DNA of 64,000 bases. Origin: Caballeronia pedi. GTDB lineage: Bacteria > Pseudomonadota > Gammaproteobacteria > Burkholderiales > Burkholderiaceae. The notes beneath the pieces were generated by a model. It did no database searches. It had not been told where the DNA came from and saw only the letters and a list, made by a program, of their open reading frames with translations. Both the position numbers and the translations under genes were made by a program. The DNA is taken from NCBI RefSeq assembly GCF_001544915.2, contig NZ_FCOE02000006.1, positions 1 to 64,000 of the forward strand, written 5' to 3'. Shown here piece by piece: positions 54,503 through 62,898 of this stretch (within the stretch, counting starts at the first letter, position 1; each line of letters begins with the position of its first letter).

Positions 54503-54517
54503 AGTTGTTTGACAACT
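54503..54517. promoter_or_regulatory. GntR/FadR-type operator 2
   Basis: AGTTGT-TTG-ACAACT, a perfect 6-3-6 inverted repeat, lies 51 bp from the first operator, close to five helical turns, so both could be bound on one face of the DNA. Confidence 0.65.
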
Positions 54518-54914
54518 GTGCCGAGGCTTGCTTTTGCATGCTGCGAAGCGCACCGCGCGCAGCCAAAAAAACTCGCGAGAAATCGGTAGGAAACACTAGT
54601 TAAAATCAGGTAAAACGGTGAGGTAACAGGCGCTCGGGGTATCTCCCGAGGCAAGCTTGCAAACCGCTATCGGCAGAGGAAAAGCGCTTGGAACGCGCTT
54701 CGTTAACACCCATCCGATGCGACCAATTTGCTTGACATCCTATAACCTCGTTAGCTATTTTTCAGCATCCAGTCGCAACGAGGGCGCACGCGCACAGAGA
54801 CAGGCGAGAATCAGAATCAGCAGAAACAGGCCGGCGATCGACACAATCGACAATATCGACGATACGACCGGACCTCTTCCCGACCCGTGGTTGCGAGAGA
54901 AGTGAGGAGACAAA
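54518..54914. promoter_or_regulatory. Leader region of the ABC importer operon
   Basis: About 400 bases before the binding-protein gene with no convincing gene. A TTGACA hexamer lies at 54732-54737 with AT-rich sequence to 54760, a possible promoter, though no well-spaced -10 is clear. The ribosome site GAGGAG is just before the start at 54915. Confidence 0.35.
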
Positions 54915-56087
54915 ATGGCTTTCAAGGCAGGACTGTCAGTGAAACTGGCGGCGGTTTGCGTCGCCGTCAGCGCGGTATTCGGCATCAGCGCGGCACACGC
55001 GGCTGATCCCGTATCGATCAACATCGTCGACGTCGCAGGCAATCTGCAACTGACGCAAAAGGGCTTCGAGGCGTTCAAGGCCAAATATCCCGACCTGGTT
55101 TCCAGCATCACGTTCACGAACGCGCCCGCGCCGCAACTGCCGGGCAAGATCAAGGCGATGCAGGCGGCGGGCCGCTCGGACATCGACCTCGTCGTGACCG
55201 GCACCGATGCGCTCGCGGCCGGCATCCAGCAAGGCCTGTGGGAAAAGCTGCTGCCCGAGAACGCGAAGGCCTTCCCCGGCGTGCTCGACAAATACGCGCC
55301 CGGCCCGCGCAAGATGCAGGACATCGCGCAAGGCTACGGTCTCGAAGTCACGTACATGCCCGCGGGTCCGCTGCTCGAATACAACCCAGCCAAGGTCACC
55401 GATGTCCCGAAGACGCCGGATCAACTGCTCGCGTGGTGCAAGGCGCATCCGAACAAGCTGATCTACGCGCGTCCGGCCAACTCGGGCCCCGGCCGCACTT
55501 TCCTGATGGGCCTGCCGTATGTGCTCGGCGACAAGGACCCGATGGACCCGATCAACGGCTGGGACAAGACCTGGGCGTTCCTCAAACAGCTCAACGACTG
55601 CATCCCTTACTACCCGGGCGGCACCTCCGCCGTGATGAAGGAACTGGGTGAGGGCACGCGCGACATGACCGTCACGGTGACGGGCTGGGACATCAACCCG
55701 CGCGCACTGGGCATCGTGCCGGCGGAATTCAAGGTCGGCGCGTTCGACAACATGACGTGGGTCAACGACGCGCACTACATGGTGATTCCGAAGGGCGTAC
55801 CGAAGGAAAAGCTCGACGTGCTCTACAAGCTGATGAATTTCATGCTCGAGCCGGCGCAGCAGGCGCTGACGTATGACGACGGCTACTTCTATCCGGGCCC
55901 GGCGGTGAAGGACGTGCCGCTTTCGATGGCGCCCGCGAAGAGCCAGGAAGTCATCCAGAAGTTCGGCCGGCCCGAGTACGCGAAGCTGCTCGCCGATCGT
56001 CCGCACGTGCTGCCGCTCAATGCACAGGCGATGGTCGCCGCGTTCCAGAAGTGGGACCGCGAAATCGGCGCGGCCAAGACCAAGTAA
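54915..56087 (+). CDS. ABC importer periplasmic solute-binding protein
   Basis: 390-residue extracytoplasmic binding protein with a signal peptide (LAAVCVAVSAVFGISAAHA) and the type 1/2 bacterial solute-binding fold of the spermidine/putrescine and Fe/thiamine-type group (LQLTQKGFEAFKAKYPDLV, GRSDIDLVVTGTDALAAGI, GPGRTFLMGLPYVLGDKDP). It is first in the operon, followed by ATPase and two permeases. A strong hairpin after it may raise its level above the other subunits. Substrate is unknown. Confidence 0.9.
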   Translation: MAFKAGLSVKLAAVCVAVSAVFGISAAHAADPVSINIVDVAGNLQLTQKGFEAFKAKYPDLVSSITFTNAPAPQLPGKIKAMQAAGRSDIDLVVTGTDALAAGIQQGLWEKLLPENAKAFPGVLDKYAPGPRKMQDIAQGYGLEVTYMPAGPLLEYNPAKVTDVPKTPDQLLAWCKAHPNKLIYARPANSGPGRTFLMGLPYVLGDKDPMDPINGWDKTWAFLKQLNDCIPYYPGGTSAVMKELGEGTRDMTVTVTGWDINPRALGIVPAEFKVGAFDNMTWVNDAHYMVIPKGVPKEKLDVLYKLMNFMLEPAQQALTYDDGYFYPGPAVKDVPLSMAPAKSQEVIQKFGRPEYAKLLADRPHVLPLNAQAMVAAFQKWDREIGAAKTK

Positions 56088-56110
56088 GGCGACAGATCTC
56101 TGTCATCAGA

Positions 56111-56140
56111 CGGCGACGTTCCCTGCGAGGGACGTCGCCG
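56111..56140 (+). promoter_or_regulatory. Intercistronic stem-loop after the binding-protein gene
   Basis: CGGCGACG (56111) pairs with CGTCGCCG (56133-56140), extended by TCCC/GGGA around TGCGA. There is no T-tract. A second small repeat, GACAGA-TC-TCTGTC, lies at 56091-56104. Such stems commonly protect the binding-protein part of the message from 3' decay. Confidence 0.6.
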
Positions 56141-56169
56141 CTTGCACAAGATAAGCGCAGGAAATCGTC

Positions 56170-57246
56170 ATGAAGCACACTTTTGAGCAGTTGCGCCTCG
56201 ACTCGGTCTCGCGCAGCTTCACCAACGCGGAAGGGCAGCAGCTCGCGGCGTTGAAGGGCCTCGATCTGAACATTCAGCGCGGCGAATTCATCGCGCTGCT
56301 CGGGCCGTCGGGCTGCGGCAAGTCGACCGCGCTGAACTGCATTGCCGGATTGCAACCGCTGACAGGCGGCGGCATCTGGCTCGACGACAAGCGCATCGAC
56401 GTGCTGCCGCCCGAGAAGCGCGGCTTCGGCATGGTCTTTCAGAACTACGCGCTGTTTCCGCATATGTCGGTGCTGGACAACGTCGGCTTCGGTCTGAAGA
56501 TGCGCGGCACGCCGAAAGCCGAAGCGATGAAGCGCGCGAAGGCCGCCTTGCAGCTCGTGCAGTTGATCGGCCACGACGCCAAGCTGCCGGGCCAGCTTTC
56601 GGGCGGGCAGCAGCAGCGCGTCGCCATTGCGCGCGCGATCGTCATCGAGCCGCCGCTCGTCCTGATGGACGAGCCGCTTTCGAACCTCGACACCAAGCTT
56701 CGCATCGAGATGCGCGCCGAAATCCGCCGCATTCACGGCAAGCTGGAGCGCGCGACCATCTATGTCACGCACGATCAGGACGAAGCGCTGTCGATGGCCG
56801 ATCGCATCGTCGTGATGAGGGAGGGCGTCGTGCAACAGGTGGCGTCGCCGAAGGAAGTCTATTCGCGGCCGAAGAACCTGCACGTTGCGCGATTCATGGG
56901 CTTTCGCAACGTCGTGCCGGCAACCCTCGAAGGCACGCAGGGCGAAAGCGTGGCGGTGAACGCCAGCGGCGTGCGCCTCGTCGGCACGCCGATGGAAGGC
57001 TTCGACAGCAAGAACGTCAGCGTCGCGCTGCGTCCGGAAGACATGGAACGGGCGTCGCCCGGCGCGGAGAATGCGTTCGATGCGCACGTCGAGGTCGTCG
57101 AGTACGGCGGCCGTGATTCGCTGATCATCGTCAATACGGCGTTCGGCAAGCTGTGGGCGCGCATCGCGGGCGAATGCAGCGAGGGCGAGCGCATCACGCT
57201 GCGCGTCGCGCCTTCGAAGACACTCGTCTACGGAGAAGACAAATGA
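56170..57246 (+). CDS. ABC importer ATPase, PotA/UgpC-like
   Basis: 358-residue ATP-binding subunit. Walker [10 protein letters not shown] (residues ~49-57), Q-loop [11 protein letters not shown], signature [14 protein letters not shown], Walker [13 protein letters not shown], and the H-loop THDQDEA, followed by a TOBE regulatory domain of ~110 residues. The length fits PotA/MalK-type subunits. ATG 56170 follows GCAGGAAATC. Its stop overlaps the permease start (ATGA). Confidence 0.95.
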   Translation: MKHTFEQLRLDSVSRSFTNAEGQQLAALKGLDLNIQRGEFIALLGPSGCGKSTALNCIAGLQPLTGGGIWLDDKRIDVLPPEKRGFGMVFQNYALFPHMSVLDNVGFGLKMRGTPKAEAMKRAKAALQLVQLIGHDAKLPGQLSGGQQQRVAIARAIVIEPPLVLMDEPLSNLDTKLRIEMRAEIRRIHGKLERATIYVTHDQDEALSMADRIVVMREGVVQQVASPKEVYSRPKNLHVARFMGFRNVVPATLEGTQGESVAVNASGVRLVGTPMEGFDSKNVSVALRPEDMERASPGAENAFDAHVEVVEYGGRDSLIIVNTAFGKLWARIAGECSEGERITLRVAPSKTLVYGEDK

Positions 57247-58106
57247 TCGCGCTTCCCGCGCAGCGCGATCCGAAGGGCTGGCTCGTCGCTCCGGCGCTCA
57301 TCTTCATTCTTGCGCTGTTCATCTATCCGTTCGCCTACGGGCTAATGCTGTCGTTCAATCCGATGAACGGCGGCGGCATCTGGGCGAACTACGTCACGTT
57401 CTTCACCGACTCGTCGATGTGGCCGACGATCATCGTCACGCTGAAGCTCGCCGTGCCCGCGACCATCATCAACGTGGGCGTGTCGGTGCCGGTCGCGTTC
57501 GCGCTGCGGCGCACGTCGCCGTGGCAGAAGTTCGTCACGACGCTGCTCGTGGTGCCGGTCACGCTCGGCACCGTGCTGATCGCCGACGGCATGCTCACGT
57601 ATTTCAGCCCGAACGGCTGGTTTCCGCAGGCATTGCAGGCACTGCATCTCTACGGCGATGAAGTGCGCCTCACGCACAACTACTGGGGCGTGCTGATTTC
57701 GCTGATCGTGTCGGGTTTTCCGTTCGCGTTCCTGTTGACCTTGTCGTACGTGACGGGCATCGATCCGACGCTCGCGCGCGCCGCCGCGACGCTCGGCGCG
57801 AGCCCGTGGCAGCAGTTCCGTCAGATCTATCTGCCGCTGCTGTTGCCCGGTCTCACGATGACCGCGTGTCTCTCGTTCGTGCAGGCATTCTCGGTGTTTC
57901 CTTCGGCGGTGCTGCTCGGCGCGCCGGCCGGCCCGACCCGCGTGATTTCGATCGCCGCATCGGAAGCCGCGTTCGAGAGCTACGACTACGCGCTTGCATC
58001 GACCATTGCGATCGTCATGGGCTTCGTGCAGTTGCTGGTGGTGGGCGGCATGCTGGGCGCGCGCCGCTTCTTCTACACGGGTCCGGTGACGGGAGGCAAG
58101 GGATAA
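57243..58106 (+). CDS. ABC importer permease 1
   Basis: 287-residue inner-membrane permease with about six helices (VAPALIFILALFIYPFAYGL at the start). The coupling-loop EAA motif is RAAATLGASPWQQFRQIYLPLLLPG. It overlaps the ATPase gene by 4 bp and ends at TAATG, sharing the next start, so the subunits are translationally coupled. Resembles PotB-type permeases. Confidence 0.92.
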   Translation: MIALPAQRDPKGWLVAPALIFILALFIYPFAYGLMLSFNPMNGGGIWANYVTFFTDSSMWPTIIVTLKLAVPATIINVGVSVPVAFALRRTSPWQKFVTTLLVVPVTLGTVLIADGMLTYFSPNGWFPQALQALHLYGDEVRLTHNYWGVLISLIVSGFPFAFLLTLSYVTGIDPTLARAAATLGASPWQQFRQIYLPLLLPGLTMTACLSFVQAFSVFPSAVLLGAPAGPTRVISIAASEAAFESYDYALASTIAIVMGFVQLLVVGGMLGARRFFYTGPVTGGKG

Positions 58107-59014
58107 TGACGACCGATAACCGCGCGGCGTCCGGCTGGCAGGCCGGCACGCTCAATCAACGCACGGGCAGACAGATGAAACAGCAAGCAAGCTTGCGCGA
58201 CAGGCTATGGAAGTTCTTCGTCTGGACGACGATGGGCTTCTTTCTCGTCAACGTGTTGCTGCTGATCGCGACGGTCGCCGTCAACTCGGTGGCGACGCGC
58301 TGGTTCGGCACGCTCTTGCCGCAAGGCTTCACGCTGCACTGGTACGCGCAGGCGTGGAGCGACTTCCAGCTTTCGAGCGTGCTGCTCGTGACGCTCGAAG
58401 TGGTGGGCGCGGTGGTGCTGCTGTCCATCGTGCTCGGCGTGCCGGCGGCGTATGCGCTCGCCCGCGTGCAGTTTCCCGGCAAGCGCTTCGCGATGCTCGT
58501 GTTCCTGCTGCCGCTGATGGTGCCGCCCGTGACCTACGGCATCCCAATGGCGACGGTCATGTACAAGTTCCACCTCGCGGGCACGCTGACCGGCGTGATT
58601 CTCGCGAATCTGGTGCCTGCGCTGCCGTTCGTCATTCTCGTGATGACACCGTTCATCGAGCAGATCGATCCGAATCTGGAATCGGCCGCACGCATTTTCG
58701 GGGCGAACACGTTCCGCTATTTCCGCTACGTGCTACTGCCGCTGCTCGTGCCGGGGATGCTCGCGGCGGGTCTGCTCGTGCTGGTGCGCACCATCGGCAT
58801 GTTCGAGCTGACGTTCTTCACCGCCGGGCCGACGACCCAGACGCTCGTCGTCGCGCTGTACTACGCGGTGTTCTCCACAGGGGTGCGCGCGCCGCAATCC
58901 ATCGACGCGATGGCGATGATCTACATGGCCATCACGATGATCTGGGTGCTGATCGCGCTGCAGTTCGTGAGCCCGACGCAGCTTGTGTCTCGCGTCAAGG
59001 AACAGAAACAGTGA
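58106..59014 (+). CDS. ABC importer permease 2
   Basis: 302-residue inner-membrane permease. After an atypical polar N-terminus of ~35 residues come about six helices and the EAA coupling loop ESAARIFGANTFRYFRYVLLPLLVPG. It resembles PotC-type subunits and completes a heterodimeric permease. The ATG at 58106 shares its first base with the preceding stop; an internal ATG at 58174 would remove the polar leader. A GC-rich hairpin terminator follows. Confidence 0.9.
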   Translation: MTTDNRAASGWQAGTLNQRTGRQMKQQASLRDRLWKFFVWTTMGFFLVNVLLLIATVAVNSVATRWFGTLLPQGFTLHWYAQAWSDFQLSSVLLVTLEVVGAVVLLSIVLGVPAAYALARVQFPGKRFAMLVFLLPLMVPPVTYGIPMATVMYKFHLAGTLTGVILANLVPALPFVILVMTPFIEQIDPNLESAARIFGANTFRYFRYVLLPLLVPGMLAAGLLVLVRTIGMFELTFFTAGPTTQTLVVALYYAVFSTGVRAPQSIDAMAMIYMAITMIWVLIALQFVSPTQLVSRVKEQKQ

Positions 59015-59020
59015 TGTTTG

Positions 59021-59046
59021 CCCGCGCGGCCGCGCGCGGGCTCTTT
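59021..59046 (+). terminator. Terminator after the ABC importer operon
   Basis: CCCGCGCG (59021) pairs with CGCGCGGG (59033-59040), followed by CTCTTTT. It separates the importer from the aldose-epimerase-like gene and argues against a start codon at 59014 for the latter. Confidence 0.7.
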
Positions 59047-59064
59047 TCATACCGAAGTCGTGTC

Positions 59065-60000
59065 GTGACCAAATTTCGTGAAGTCGTGGAGCTGGACGCC
59101 GGGCCGCGCCTGAGTATTTCGAGCGGGCCGCATGTCATCGAGATCGCACCGAAGGCGGGCGGGCGCATCACGCGCTTCGCCACCGAGGGCGAGCGCGGAT
59201 GGCACGAATGGCTCGCGCCTGTGACCGTGTCGAGCTGGCCGTGCGATACGTGGCCCAAGGGCGGCAGCTATCCGCTGGTGCCGTTTTCCAATCGCGTGCG
59301 CGATGCGCGCTTTCCTGCACCGGACGGCGCGATTGTCGAGCTCGCGACGTTTCCCGGCATGGCGCACGCGCTGCACGGCTTCGGCCAGTTCGCGGCGTGG
59401 AGCGTCGAATTGCAGGAGGCGGATTGCGTCGTGCTGCGGTATCTGCACGGCGAGGGCGAGCACGGCTGGCCGTGGGCGTTCGAGGCCGTGCAACTGATCG
59501 AGGCGAACGCGGATGGCGCACGGCTGTCGATGCGCGTCGCGAACCGCTCGTCGAGGCCGATGCCGGTCGGCCTCGGCTTTCATCCGTACTTCGGCGCGCA
59601 GGAAGCCGAACTGCACACGACGACACACTGGCGTCACGAAGCGGAAATCGCGATAGAACCGACCGTCGAGCGGCCGGTGTATCGGCATGTGCGGGAAATG
59701 GAGGGATACACGCGTTATCTGAGCGGCTGGGACGGCTGCGCGAAGCTGCATTACGCCGACGGCCGCACGCTCGAACTGCACGCCGACGGCGCGCTGAACC
59801 ATGTCGTCGTGCATTGTCCGGCTGGAGCGGCGTATTTGTGCGTCGAGCCGGTTTCGCACGTGAGCGACGGCTTCAATCTCGCGGCACGCGGGCTGGCCGG
59901 CACGGGTGTCGCCGTCATCGAGCCAGGTAGTGAAATACAGGTGTCGCTCGTGATGGCAGCCGGCGCGAACCCGGCCCGGCGCGACGGCGGCGCCGCCTGA
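59065..60000 (+). CDS. Aldose 1-epimerase family protein
   Basis: 311-residue galactose-mutarotase-like beta-sandwich. Visible: the substrate-binding RxxFP-type region PLVPFSNRVRDARFPA, the catalytic histidine in GMAHALHGFGQFAAW, the aspartate/histidine region GLGFHPYFGAQ, and a late glutamate in CVEPVSHVSDGFN. The GTG at 59065 is chosen because the ATG at 59014 precedes a terminator; its ribosome site is weak. Its place behind the importer hints at a sugar substrate for it, but the terminator between makes co-regulation uncertain. Confidence 0.82.
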   Translation: MTKFREVVELDAGPRLSISSGPHVIEIAPKAGGRITRFATEGERGWHEWLAPVTVSSWPCDTWPKGGSYPLVPFSNRVRDARFPAPDGAIVELATFPGMAHALHGFGQFAAWSVELQEADCVVLRYLHGEGEHGWPWAFEAVQLIEANADGARLSMRVANRSSRPMPVGLGFHPYFGAQEAELHTTTHWRHEAEIAIEPTVERPVYRHVREMEGYTRYLSGWDGCAKLHYADGRTLELHADGALNHVVVHCPAGAAYLCVEPVSHVSDGFNLAARGLAGTGVAVIEPGSEIQVSLVMAAGANPARRDGGAA

Positions 60001-60117
60001 CGCGCGCCTCCACGCAGGCGCGTTCACGGGCCGCGGGAAGCCGCGATGCATTCGCCAGTAGCACACCTCCGACGAGGCAAGTATCCGTGTTCATGGCGGC
60101 ATCTCCGGTTTCGTGTA

Positions 60118-60570
60118 TCAGCGCGTGAGCGGCATGGAAAAAAACGACTCGACCAGATCGACGATGCGCCAGGTCGCGCAAGGCCGGCGGCAATGGGCGT
60201 CGAAGCCGGCTTCCTTCAGCGTCTGCACCGGATCGGCCGGCCACACGTTGCTCATCGCGACGAGCAGCCGCCCGGTGACGTCGGCGTCCATGCGCAGCGT
60301 GCGCAGAAAGACGTAGCCGGATTCGTTGTCGAGGCTCGTATCGAGCAACAGCGCGTGCGGCTGCCAGCTATGCACCAGCGCGCGCACGGATCTCAGTTCC
60401 TGCGAATGGATGACCTGCAAGCCTTTGAGCCGGAGTTGCACGGCGAGCGAATCGCCGATCGACTTGTCCTTGTGCGCGATCAGCACACGGCGCGATGCGT
60501 CTCCGGCGCGTGCCCGCTTGATGCGCCACAAGGCGAATTCGCTTTCGTTGTCGGCCAGACGGCTTGACAT
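60118..60570 (-). CDS. Receiver-domain-like protein with degenerate active site
   Basis: 150-residue single-domain protein with a response-regulator fold (RRVLIAHKDKSIGDSLAVQL, LLLDTSLDNESGYVFLRTLR). The phospho-acceptor aspartate in LLLDTSL is kept. The opening acidic pair is replaced by AHKDK, and the active-site lysine that normally precedes proline is missing (CRRPCATW). It may be constitutive or bind without phosphorylation. The ATG at 60570 follows CACGGAGG. It is divergent from a NarL-type regulator with a 196-bp shared gap. Confidence 0.72.
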   Translation of the reverse strand: MSSRLADNESEFALWRIKRARAGDASRRVLIAHKDKSIGDSLAVQLRLKGLQVIHSQELRSVRALVHSWQPHALLLDTSLDNESGYVFLRTLRMDADVTGRLLVAMSNVWPADPVQTLKEAGFDAHCRRPCATWRIVDLVESFFSMPLTR

Positions 60571-60766
60571 CTCATCCTCCGTGCTCGTATTGGGTTACGT
60601 GGTTGATTCGACTGCGACCAGTTTCGACCGAATGTGCTTATCGCTGAACCCGGCACGGGAGGGGGCTGCGGAGGATTTTGGGAGACTGCCGAATGTATCC
60701 CTGCGAAAGGGGGGTAGTAGTCGGGCAAGGCGCGCGTAATATCGGAACCGTTCTCGGAGCGTCGCA

Positions 60767-61462
60767 ATGGAAAATGGCTATTTCAAAACTGTGTTGCTAG
60801 TAGAGGACGAAGGGCTCACCAGGAGCGCCATGAAAAGCCTCATCCTGGCGAACGAGCCTTTGCTCGAAATCGACGAAGCCGATGGTTTCGAGCAGGCGAA
60901 AGCGAAGCTTTCCGCCAACACCTACGATCTGATGTTTCTCGACTACCACTTGCGCGGCCAGGCCACCGGCATGGACCTGCTCAACTGGATCCGCGAGGAA
61001 GAACGCGAGATCCAGACGATCATGCTGTCCGCGCAGGACGACCGCGATACGGTGCTCGACTGCATCAAGAACGGCGCGTGCGGGTTTATTTCCAAGGGCA
61101 GCGAGCAGGGCGCGGGCGTGTTTCGGGAGGCGCTGAAGACGATCCTCAACGGGCGCGTCTACCTGCCGAACACCGTGCTGGGCAAGGGCGGTCACAGCCC
61201 GAAGCCGGTTTCGCCGCACGCGGGCGTGACGGTCGAATCGCTCGATCTGCCGCCACGGCTCACCGAAACGCTGCGTTACTTGTTGCAGGGACTCTCGAAC
61301 AAGGCGATCGCGCGCAAGATGAATATCAGCGAAAACACCGCCAAGGAATATTCGAGCGATCTGCTGGCACGCTTTCACGTCACGCGCCGAACCTTCCTGA
61401 TCGTCGAAATGGCGCGGCGCGGGATCGAAATGCCGATGAGCAACACGTCGTCGGCCTCCTGA
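60767..61462 (+). CDS. NarL/LuxR family response regulator
   Basis: 231-residue regulator. The receiver has VLLVEDEGLTR, phospho-aspartate in LMFLDYHLRGQ and the switch threonine position as serine (MLSAQDD), with the lysine in FISKGS. The C-terminal HTH is less canonical (LSNKAIARKMNISENTAKEY, LARFHVTRRTFLIVEMARRG), still of LuxR type. No sensor kinase is adjacent. Divergent from the degenerate receiver protein, which could be a regulatory partner. Confidence 0.88.
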   Translation: MENGYFKTVLLVEDEGLTRSAMKSLILANEPLLEIDEADGFEQAKAKLSANTYDLMFLDYHLRGQATGMDLLNWIREEEREIQTIMLSAQDDRDTVLDCIKNGACGFISKGSEQGAGVFREALKTILNGRVYLPNTVLGKGGHSPKPVSPHAGVTVESLDLPPRLTETLRYLLQGLSNKAIARKMNISENTAKEYSSDLLARFHVTRRTFLIVEMARRGIEMPMSNTSSAS

Positions 61463-61614
61463 GCAGCCGCTTCATCCTCTTTTTTCGACGCGGGCGCAAC
61501 CGCAAGGGCGCCTGCGTCGTCGCATGCGCGCGACCTTTTTCTTATCGTTCCGAGGAATAGGCCGAGGGATGGTAAGGTAGAGCCCGGACTATATTCGAGA
61601 TGGAGTCAGCGTAG

Positions 61615-62148
61615 GTGATTCGCAGGATGACGTTCATAAAAATGCAAGGCGCCGGCACGGCATTCACGGTGACAGCGGCGCTGCTACTCGGCGCGTGTGC
61701 GCCGCTTCCGCAGCAGAATGGCACGGATGCCGCCGCTGCGGCGTCGGCCGCATCGGCTCCGCAAGTGGTTCAGGCGGCGCCCAGACCGCCTATGCCGCCC
61801 GCGCAGCAAGGTGAGCGACGCATCATGGTCGGCACCGCGAACGGCTACCACCTGATGGTCAAGACGACCCCGCCATCGCAAGTCTGCGACAGCGACGCCT
61901 TCGCCGATGGCGTGCGCTACGGCTACGCGCTGACGTGGAATCGCCTCGTCGGCGAAGAAGTGCGCAACGGCGGCAAGCCGAAGCGCAAGTTCGACGCGTC
62001 CACGGTCCATTCCCAGGACGACCAGTACAAGATCCAGTGGGACGGCAAGGAACGCACAAACGCGTGCTCGTCAGACGGTTATCTGATCGGGCGCGTCATC
62101 GGGACGCATCTGGCCGGCGTCGATATGAAAAACGGCAAGCCTTCCTAA
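61615..62148 (+). CDS. Lipoprotein of unknown function
   Basis: 177-residue protein with a lipoprotein signal (LLLGAC with the lipid-anchored cysteine near residue 27), an Ala/Pro-rich linker, and a C-terminal domain with two cysteines (SQVCDSDAF and TNACSSDGY) that may form a disulfide. Start GTG 61615 has GGAG upstream; an ATG at 61627 is also possible. It converges on another lipoprotein, with stops overlapping by 4 bp. Family not recognised. Confidence 0.72.
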   Translation: MIRRMTFIKMQGAGTAFTVTAALLLGACAPLPQQNGTDAAAAASAASAPQVVQAAPRPPMPPAQQGERRIMVGTANGYHLMVKTTPPSQVCDSDAFADGVRYGYALTWNRLVGEEVRNGGKPKRKFDASTVHSQDDQYKIQWDGKERTNACSSDGYLIGRVIGTHLAGVDMKNGKPS

Positions 62149-62504
62149 TCGCAGGTGTGGGTCGCGGTGACGTAGCGGCTCGCGACCGCGACATCGCCGT
62201 AAATCGTGTAACCCGTCCCGTTGGCCGATGCCTGCGCGATCACCAAAACCACCGACTGACTCGTATATCCGCCGCTGGGCACGGAAACGGCCTGCGTATC
62301 GGTGCTCGGCGAGTATTCGCGCACGCGCCCGGCGATCGGTGTCCATTTTTCCTTCACGCACCGGACGAAATCGTACGGCTTGACCTGCGACGTGCCCGAC
62401 CCGATGGGCACGGTCCTGAGCAGTGTGTCGTCCGTCGCGGCGCAGGCGCTCAAAACGGATACGCCGATTGCGGCGAACAGCATTGCGATGTTGTTTTTTG
62501 TCAT
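62145..62504 (-). CDS. Small lipoprotein
   Basis: 119-residue protein with a lipobox LSAC near residue 21 and a beta-rich mature part (QSVVLVIAQASANGTGYTIY, VAVASRYVTATHTCD) containing two further cysteines. ATG 62504 follows TAGGAACC. It converges on the neighbouring lipoprotein gene and overlaps its stop by 4 bp. Function unknown. Confidence 0.7.
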   Translation of the reverse strand: MTKNNIAMLFAAIGVSVLSACAATDDTLLRTVPIGSGTSQVKPYDFVRCVKEKWTPIAGRVREYSPSTDTQAVSVPSGGYTSQSVVLVIAQASANGTGYTIYGDVAVASRYVTATHTCD

Positions 62505-62898
62505 GGTTCCTATGCCTTTTTTTGCAGTAACCGCTTAAGCTTGCGCCCTGTGTCCTCGTCGACGCCACAGGCCGTCGATCGTAACCCTTCCGCTGACAAA
62601 CCGTAAGGCGAACGCGACCGTTCGTTCGTGCCTAACGAGCACCCCGGAAAGCCGCGCCAGCTCTGATTACAAGCTTTCGATCCGTAGTTTTCCCAATATT
62701 AGTCAAGTCGGGTCAACCGGCGCCGTTATATAGGCGTTTCACGCTTAGAAGCCGTTTGTATGGCGCGAGCGCGGGCGGCGGGAGCCGAAGTGGCGCTCTC
62801 CGACCGCGTGTGGTGCGCGGGTCCCCGATAACCGTGATGTTGCGTTGCTGTCGACCGTTCGCGGCCGATTTGCAGCGTGAGCCAGTTTGATAGAACGC
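62505..62898. other. Gene-free region upstream of mprF
   Basis: About 390 bases with no convincing gene. It should contain divergent promoters for the small lipoprotein and mprF. No regulatory palindrome was recognised. Confidence 0.35.

Noticed and set aside
54657..54905. 82-codon frame in the ABC importer leader
   Set aside because: Atypical composition, no good start context, and it covers the probable promoter.
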